The notes beneath the pieces were generated by a model. That model had not been told where the DNA came from, searched no databases, and was given only the letters and a program-made list of their open reading frames with translations. A program made the translations under genes and the position numbers. Positions 59,901-64,000 of a DNA stretch of 64,000 nt are shown here, piece by piece. Position 1 is the stretch's first letter; each line of letters starts with the position of its first letter. This DNA is from Tritonibacter litoralis (GTDB taxonomy: Bacteria > Pseudomonadota > Alphaproteobacteria > Rhodobacterales > Rhodobacteraceae): positions 124,001 to 188,000 of the forward strand of contig NZ_WIBF01000005.1 in NCBI RefSeq assembly GCF_009496005.1. The letters run 5' to 3'.

Positions 59901-60875
59901 TTACTGATGCGAGGCCAGCGGGGTGCGGTAGCTCATGCGGCGCACAGAACCGGTTTTCGAGCGCATCAGCAAGGTTGTGGTCTCAACCCAACCCGGCGAG
60001 CGCTTCAGAGCGGGCAGCAGCGACCCGCCGGTCACACCTGTCGCGGCAAAGATCACATCCTGGGTGACCATCTCGTCACGGCTGTAGATGCGGTCCAGAT
60101 CAGTGATACCTGCTTTGGCTGCGCGGCCTTTTTCGTCATCATTGCGGAACAACAGGCGGCCAAAGATCTGACCACCCATACATTTCAGCGCAGCCGCTGC
60201 CAGAACACCCTCTGGCGCGCCGCCCGAACCCATATACATGTCGATGCCAGTGATCTCGGATTCGGCGCAATGCATCACGCCGGCCACGTCACCATCTGTG
60301 ATCAGGCGGATCGACGCACCGGTTTCACGCACCTCTGCGATCATCGCTTCGTGGCGCGGACGTTCCAGGATGCAGACGGTGATGTCGGACGGGGCACAGC
60401 CCTTGGCTTTGGCCAGCGCCTCAACGCGTTCACGCGGGGACATGTCCAGCGTCACAACACCTTCTTCATAGCCCGGACCAATGGCCAGCTTGTCCATATA
60501 GGTGTCCGGCGCGTGCAGCATCGAGCCGCGCGGGCCCATGGCGATCACCGTCAGCGCATTGGGCATGTCTTTTGCGGTCAGCGTGGTGCCTTCCAGCGGG
60601 TCCAGTGCGATGTCCACACCCGGACCTTTGCCGGTGCCAACTTCTTCGCCAATATAAAGCATCGGCGCTTCATCGCGCTCACCTTCGCCGATCACCACAA
60701 CACCGGCGATGTCCAACAGGTTCAGCTGCTCGCGCATGGCGTTTACGGCGGCCTGGTCTGCGGCTTTCTCGTCGCCGCGTCCAATCAACGACGCAGATGC
60801 CAAAGCCGCCTGTTCTGCAACGCGGGCCAGGCCCAGAGATAACATGCGATCGTGAAATTCAGGGGTGGACGACAT
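59901..60875 (-). CDS. glpX: Class II fructose-1,6-bisphosphatase GlpX
   Basis: A 324-residue GlpX-type phosphatase of gluconeogenesis or the Calvin cycle. It has the metal-binding segments VIGEGERDEAPM (62-72) and ALDPLEGTTL (90-99), and MGSGGAPEGVLAAAAL. Directly downstream of hom on the same strand after a terminator-like hairpin. Confidence 0.95.
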   Translation of the reverse strand: MSSTPEFHDRMLSLGLARVAEQAALASASLIGRGDEKAADQAAVNAMREQLNLLDIAGVVVIGEGERDEAPMLYIGEEVGTGKGPGVDIALDPLEGTTLTAKDMPNALTVIAMGPRGSMLHAPDTYMDKLAIGPGYEEGVVTLDMSPRERVEALAKAKGCAPSDITVCILERPRHEAMIAEVRETGASIRLITDGDVAGVMHCAESEITGIDMYMGSGGAPEGVLAAAALKCMGGQIFGRLLFRNDDEKGRAAKAGITDLDRIYSRDEMVTQDVIFAATGVTGGSLLPALKRSPGWVETTTLLMRSKTGSVRRMSYRTPLASHQ

Positions 60876-61030
60876 TGCGATATCCTTGCTTTAAAACTCT
60901 TCTGATCGTCTAGCGCAGCATAAGGCCGCCGGACAAGCGCCTTGTCCTCGGATTTACGGGGTTTGCGCAACCAATTCGCTGCTATGTTTGGTTTTATAGC
61001 CGATCTGCAAATTCTGGTTGACGCTTCTGG

Positions 61031-61053
61031 CAAAAGAAGCGGTTTTTCGCTTC
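61031..61053 (-). terminator. Terminator of hom
   Basis: On the minus strand GAAGCG-AAAAAC-CGCTTC (61053-61036) is followed by TTTT. It lies 29 bases past the hom stop. Confidence 0.75.
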
Positions 61054-61081
61054 CTTTGCACGGTTTGATGCTGAATTGGGC

Positions 61082-62368
61082 TCAGACCGTTTCAATCCGC
61101 AGCGCAACAGGCGCGACTGAGACAACATCGATCTTTTCCAGCTCCTCCAGAGCTTGATCAATGCTGGCGCGACTGGATTTATGGGTCACAAACAACACCG
61201 GTGCCGAGGTTTCGGAATGGCCATATTGGCGCATTCGATCAATCGAAATGCCGCATTCGCCCAGAACCGCTGTCACTTTGGCCAATGCGCCTGGTTTATC
61301 CTGCAATGCCATGCGCAGATAAAACGGTGCAGGCAACTCGGCTTGCGCTGCAGGCGCGTCCTGCAGCATTTCGGCGGGTTGTCCAAAGGTCGGCAGGCGG
61401 AACCCACGGGCAATATCGCAGATATCGCCCAGAACCGCGCTGGCGGTGGGGCCTTCGCCGGCACCGGGGCCGCGCAACACGATCTGCTCCACCGCATCGC
61501 CTTCGATCACCACCATATTGGTGCCACCTTCCAGCTGACCCAAAGGCGAATTCGCAGGGACCAAACAAGGGGTCATGCGCTGTTCAAGCCCACGGCCCGT
61601 ACGCTGCGCAACGCCCAGCAATTTGATGCGGAACCCCATGTCGGCTGCTGCGCTGATATCCTCAAGCGAGATCCGCTGGATGCCTTCCAGCTGCACATCA
61701 TCAAACGCCGGTTTGGTGCCAAAGGCAATCGACGCCAAAATGGCCAGCTTGTGTCCCGCATCGATGCCGCCAACGTCCAGATTGGGATCCGCTTCCAGAT
61801 ATCCCAGGCGACCGCACTCCTCGAACAGGGCGTTATAGCCCTGACCGGTGGCTTCCATCTGAGTCAGGATATAATTGCAGGTGCCATTCATCACACCCAT
61901 CACGCGGGTGATTTCATTGCCTGCCAACCCTTCGGTGAGGGATTTGATCACCGGGATGCCCCCGGCAACACCCGCCTCAAACCGGATCACACGCCCATTG
62001 GCCTCGGCGCATTCCGCCAATTCCTGACCGTGGATCGCCAGCAAAGCCTTGTTGGCGGTGACTACATCTTTGCCGGAGGTCAGTGCCGCCTCAACAGCGT
62101 CTTTGGCGGCTCCTTCGTGGCCCCCCATCAGCTCCACCAGAACGTCCACATCGTCACGTTTGGCCAGCGCCACGGGATCGGTTTCCCAGGCATAGTCAGA
62201 CAAGGGAACACCGCGATCCTTGCTGGCGTCCCGTGCAGATACGGCGGTGATCACAATCGGACGTCCGGTGCGCGCTTCCAACATGGCGGCCTGGCGGCGA
62301 ATGATTTTTACAACGCCGATGCCGACGGTTCCCAAACCTGCAATTCCAAGGCGAAGCGGCTTAGTCAT
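61082..62368 (-). CDS. hom: Homoserine dehydrogenase
   Basis: A 428-residue enzyme reducing aspartate semialdehyde to homoserine. The NAD(P) site is GIAGLGTVGIGV near residue 8. Catalytic-domain segments include TANKALLA, GVMNGTCNYILT, GYLEADPNLDVGGIDAGHKL and a C-terminal ACT domain (about 350-428) for feedback by threonine. The ATG at 62368 is preferred to 62431. The 117 bases to the upstream lipoprotein gene show nothing notable. Confidence 0.95.
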   Translation of the reverse strand: MTKPLRLGIAGLGTVGIGVVKIIRRQAAMLEARTGRPIVITAVSARDASKDRGVPLSDYAWETDPVALAKRDDVDVLVELMGGHEGAAKDAVEAALTSGKDVVTANKALLAIHGQELAECAEANGRVIRFEAGVAGGIPVIKSLTEGLAGNEITRVMGVMNGTCNYILTQMEATGQGYNALFEECGRLGYLEADPNLDVGGIDAGHKLAILASIAFGTKPAFDDVQLEGIQRISLEDISAAADMGFRIKLLGVAQRTGRGLEQRMTPCLVPANSPLGQLEGGTNMVVIEGDAVEQIVLRGPGAGEGPTASAVLGDICDIARGFRLPTFGQPAEMLQDAPAAQAELPAPFYLRMALQDKPGALAKVTAVLGECGISIDRMRQYGHSETSAPVLFVTHKSSRASIDQALEELEKIDVVSVAPVALRIETV

Positions 62369-62485
62369 TATCGGAAGTCCCTTTTGGTCATCTTTCGGTC
62401 CCCGCATATCGGGTTCAGTCCAAGGGTGCAATGTGGCGTGGCTGTAATGACATCGGATTTCCCGCCGATGTGAGCGACCAACGGG

Positions 62486-62779
62486 TCAGATCTCTCGGTT
62501 TTTCAGCGCCGCTGCGCGGGATTTCAGCCGTTGGGCGCGCGCTTTGAGTTCGGCGTCCAGCTCTTGGCCTTGGACCGTTGGGGCAACTTGGGTCGGGACC
62601 GCGTCGTCCAGTGGCAGCAAAGTCGGGTAGGCGGCTCCGCGCAAGTCTGGGGTCAGCTTGCTTTCGATCTCGGGCACCCGTGTGCATGCCGTGACGGCTG
62701 CTGCCAGGAACAGGCTCAGCACCATCCGTTTGGGGGCTGGCAGTTTTAAGGCTGGCAAAGAAGAAGCAGGGCGCAGCAT
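62486..62779 (-). CDS. Small predicted lipoprotein
   Basis: A 97-residue protein with an N-terminal basic and hydrophobic segment ending in a lipobox-like AAVTAC (Cys32), then a polar, helix-forming tail. Probably outer-membrane or periplasm anchored. No family recognised. Divergent from the tetR gene. Confidence 0.7.
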   Translation of the reverse strand: MLRPASSLPALKLPAPKRMVLSLFLAAAVTACTRVPEIESKLTPDLRGAAYPTLLPLDDAVPTQVAPTVQGQELDAELKARAQRLKSRAAALKNREI

Positions 62780-62850
62780 CTGGGGGTCCTTTGTCGCAAG
62801 TTGCCCCTGTCAACCATATTTGCAGCAAAGCTGGCAAGAGTGGGTTTTTA

Positions 62851-62884
62851 TTGAACGTTCGTTCATTAACCCTATACTGCAAGG
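62851..62884 (+). promoter_or_regulatory. Promoter and TetR operator, probably leaderless
   Basis: TTGAAC (62851-62856) and TATACT (62873-62878) are -35 and -10 hexamers with a 16-bp spacer. A perfect palindrome TGAACG-TT-CGTTCA (62852-62865) covers the -35 and spacer. The ATG at 62885 is 7 bases after the -10, about where transcription should begin. Confidence 0.7.
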
Positions 62885-63481
62885 ATGGCACGCACCCAAG
62901 GATCCCATTCCGATATCACCGGACCCAAAATTCGCGCAGTGGCTTTGCGGCTGTTTGCGCAGCATGGTTATGCTGCGGTGTCCATGCGCCAGATTGCCAA
63001 AGAGGTGGGCGTTCAGGCCGGGGCTTTGTACAACTATATACCTGACAAGCAAAGCCTGCTGGTCACTTTGATGGAAACCCATATGACCGATGTTCTGGCG
63101 GCCTGGACGGCGCGGCTGGAGACTTTGGATGACGCAGATGTCCTCCACCGGCTGGAGGCTTTTACCCGGTTCCACATAAGGTTTCACATGGAACGCCCGG
63201 ATGCGGTGTTTATTGCCTATATGGAGCTGCGAAACCTCACGCCCGCGCATTTCACCCATATTGAGGCGCTGCGCAGCCGGTATGAAAACGGGCTGCGCGA
63301 CATTCTGGAAGAGGGTGTTTCCGCCAAGGCCTTCCAGATCACCGACCCCAAGATCACCACTTTGGCCGTGATTGGCATGCTGAACGGGGTCATGACTTGG
63401 TATCGGAGCGGCGGCCGTCTGTCCCTTGAGGAGGTGGAGACCATCTATTGGGATATGGTGCGCAAGGCCGTGGGGGCCTGA
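62885..63481 (+). CDS. TetR-family regulator
   Basis: A 198-residue repressor. The N-terminal helix-turn-helix (about 14-60) reads IRAVALRLFAQHGYAAVSMRQIAKEVGVQAGALYNYIPDKQSLL. The C-terminal ligand domain (HIRFHMERPDAVFIAYMELRNLTP) resembles regulators of acyl-CoA and branched-chain catabolism. Probably autoregulated through the palindrome at its own promoter. Confidence 0.9.
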   Translation: MARTQGSHSDITGPKIRAVALRLFAQHGYAAVSMRQIAKEVGVQAGALYNYIPDKQSLLVTLMETHMTDVLAAWTARLETLDDADVLHRLEAFTRFHIRFHMERPDAVFIAYMELRNLTPAHFTHIEALRSRYENGLRDILEEGVSAKAFQITDPKITTLAVIGMLNGVMTWYRSGGRLSLEEVETIYWDMVRKAVGA

Positions 63482-63495
63482 CGCACCGCCACATG

Positions 63496-64000
63496 TCACT
63501 TTTGCCGCTGATCCGGATGCAGGGCGGTGCCCAGAATATGCTCTGACCGGTGGATCACGTGATGCGCCTGGCCGACGATCAAAGGATCCGGGCTGCCGAT
63601 GAATTCATGATCCTTGTCGGGGTAGTCAATGGTCGACAAAAAGTGACGCATACAGTTCAGGCGTGCCCGTTTCTTGTCGTTGGACTTGATAATGGTCCAG
63701 GGCGCATCAGCGGTGTCAGTGTAGAAGAACATCGCCTCCTTGGCCTCGGTGTAATCATCCCATTTCGCCAGACTTGCTTTGTCGATCGGGCTCAGCTTCC
63801 ATTGTTTCAGCGGATCTGTTTCGCGGGACTTGAACCGGCGGCGTTGCTCGTCTTGGGTGACTGAGAACCAGTATTTGTAGAACCGGATACCAGAGCGCAC
63901 GAGCATCCGTTCCAGATCCGGTGTCTGACGCATGAATTCCAGGTATTCATTGGGCGAACAAAAGCCCATGACCCGCTCCACCCCGGCGCGGTTGTACCAA
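63496..64000 (-). CDS. ppk2: Polyphosphate kinase 2, 5' end outside window (partial)
   Basis: The C-terminal 167 residues of a PPK2 enzyme. WYNRAGVERVMGFC runs off the window edge and is followed by RFYKYWFSVTQDEQRRRFKSRETDPLKQWKLSP and TDTADAPWTIIKSNDKKRARLN, all typical of PPK2. The enzyme moves phosphate between polyphosphate and nucleotides. The P-loop part lies beyond the window. It is convergent with tetR, 14 bases apart. Confidence 0.93.
   Translation of the reverse strand, partial: WYNRAGVERVMGFCSPNEYLEFMRQTPDLERMLVRSGIRFYKYWFSVTQDEQRRRFKSRETDPLKQWKLSPIDKASLAKWDDYTEAKEAMFFYTDTADAPWTIIKSNDKKRARLNCMRHFLSTIDYPDKDHEFIGSPDPLIVGQAHHVIHRSEHILGTALHPDQRQK

Overview
The window reads as chromosomal DNA of a marine alphaproteobacterium, most likely a roseobacter-type member of the Rhodobacterales. 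The pointers are the aerobic CobN/CobG cobalamin route, a HemP/imelysin iron locus, an alphaproteobacterial GTTC-N7-GTTC SOS box, H-NOX and PleD-type signalling, and above all a complete trimethylamine-to-N-methylglutamate catabolic locus (tmm, tdm, dmmDABC, gmaS, mgsABC). Genes are densely packed, with many ATGA start/stop overlaps. No phage, IS element, integrase or CRISPR array was seen.

Layout. (1) 25-2942 (+): a four-gene operon of a small ribbon-helix-helix protein, a CHAD protein, a ParA/MinD-type ATPase and a CYTH phosphohydrolase. CHAD and CYTH are polyphosphate/triphosphate modules, so this is a candidate ParA system for positioning polyphosphate granules and is the most unusual locus here. 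(2) 2939-17841: aerobic adenosylcobalamin synthesis. Genes run on the minus strand from a cobalamin riboswitch through a DUF1636 gene, cobW, cobN, cobG, cobH, cobI and cobJ, then (after cobK, which lies on the opposite strand) cobL, cobE, cobM, cobB, cobA and cobF. cobO is divergent from the riboswitch. (3) 17953-23226 (-): hemP, imelysin, di-heme oxidoreductase, imelysin and DUF1513, an apparently iron-regulated periplasmic module, with paired operator-like sites upstream. (4) 23409-32869: metG, a YHS protein, a small membrane protein, AraC and GlxA-type regulators, an SOS-boxed imuA without imuB/dnaE2 beside it, an aldo/keto reductase, a DMT transporter, a NUDIX hydrolase and a DUF983 protein. 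(5) 33053-35051 (+): EF-hand protein, ECF sigma factor, probable anti-sigma protein and a Spy/CpxP-like periplasmic sensor.

(6) 35048-39391: c-di-GMP signalling. A PleD-like cyclase has both receiver phospho-acceptor positions substituted. A separate H-NOX protein that lacks the proximal heme histidine is translationally coupled to an HNOBA-GGDEF cyclase. (7) 40736-57823: the methylated-amine locus, bracketed by two identical, same-strand tRNA-Glu(TTC) genes. In outline trimethylamine is oxidised by Tmm, demethylated by Tdm and DmmDABC, and the resulting methylamine is captured by GmaS and MgsABC as N-methylglutamate. The mgs and tmm promoters share a 16-bp sequence. The locus also holds XRE-cupin and GntR regulators, a substrate-binding-like protein without a signal peptide, a divergent Amt transporter with a 57-residue membrane protein, and an SMR exporter. 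(8) 58048-64000: housekeeping genes recJ, glpX and hom, a small lipoprotein, a TetR regulator with a possibly leaderless promoter, and a ppk2 gene cut by the window end.

All calls come from reading the sequence and knowledge of the families. No database search was run. Start codons were chosen by Shine-Dalgarno spacing, overlaps and homologous N-termini, and where ambiguous this is stated.
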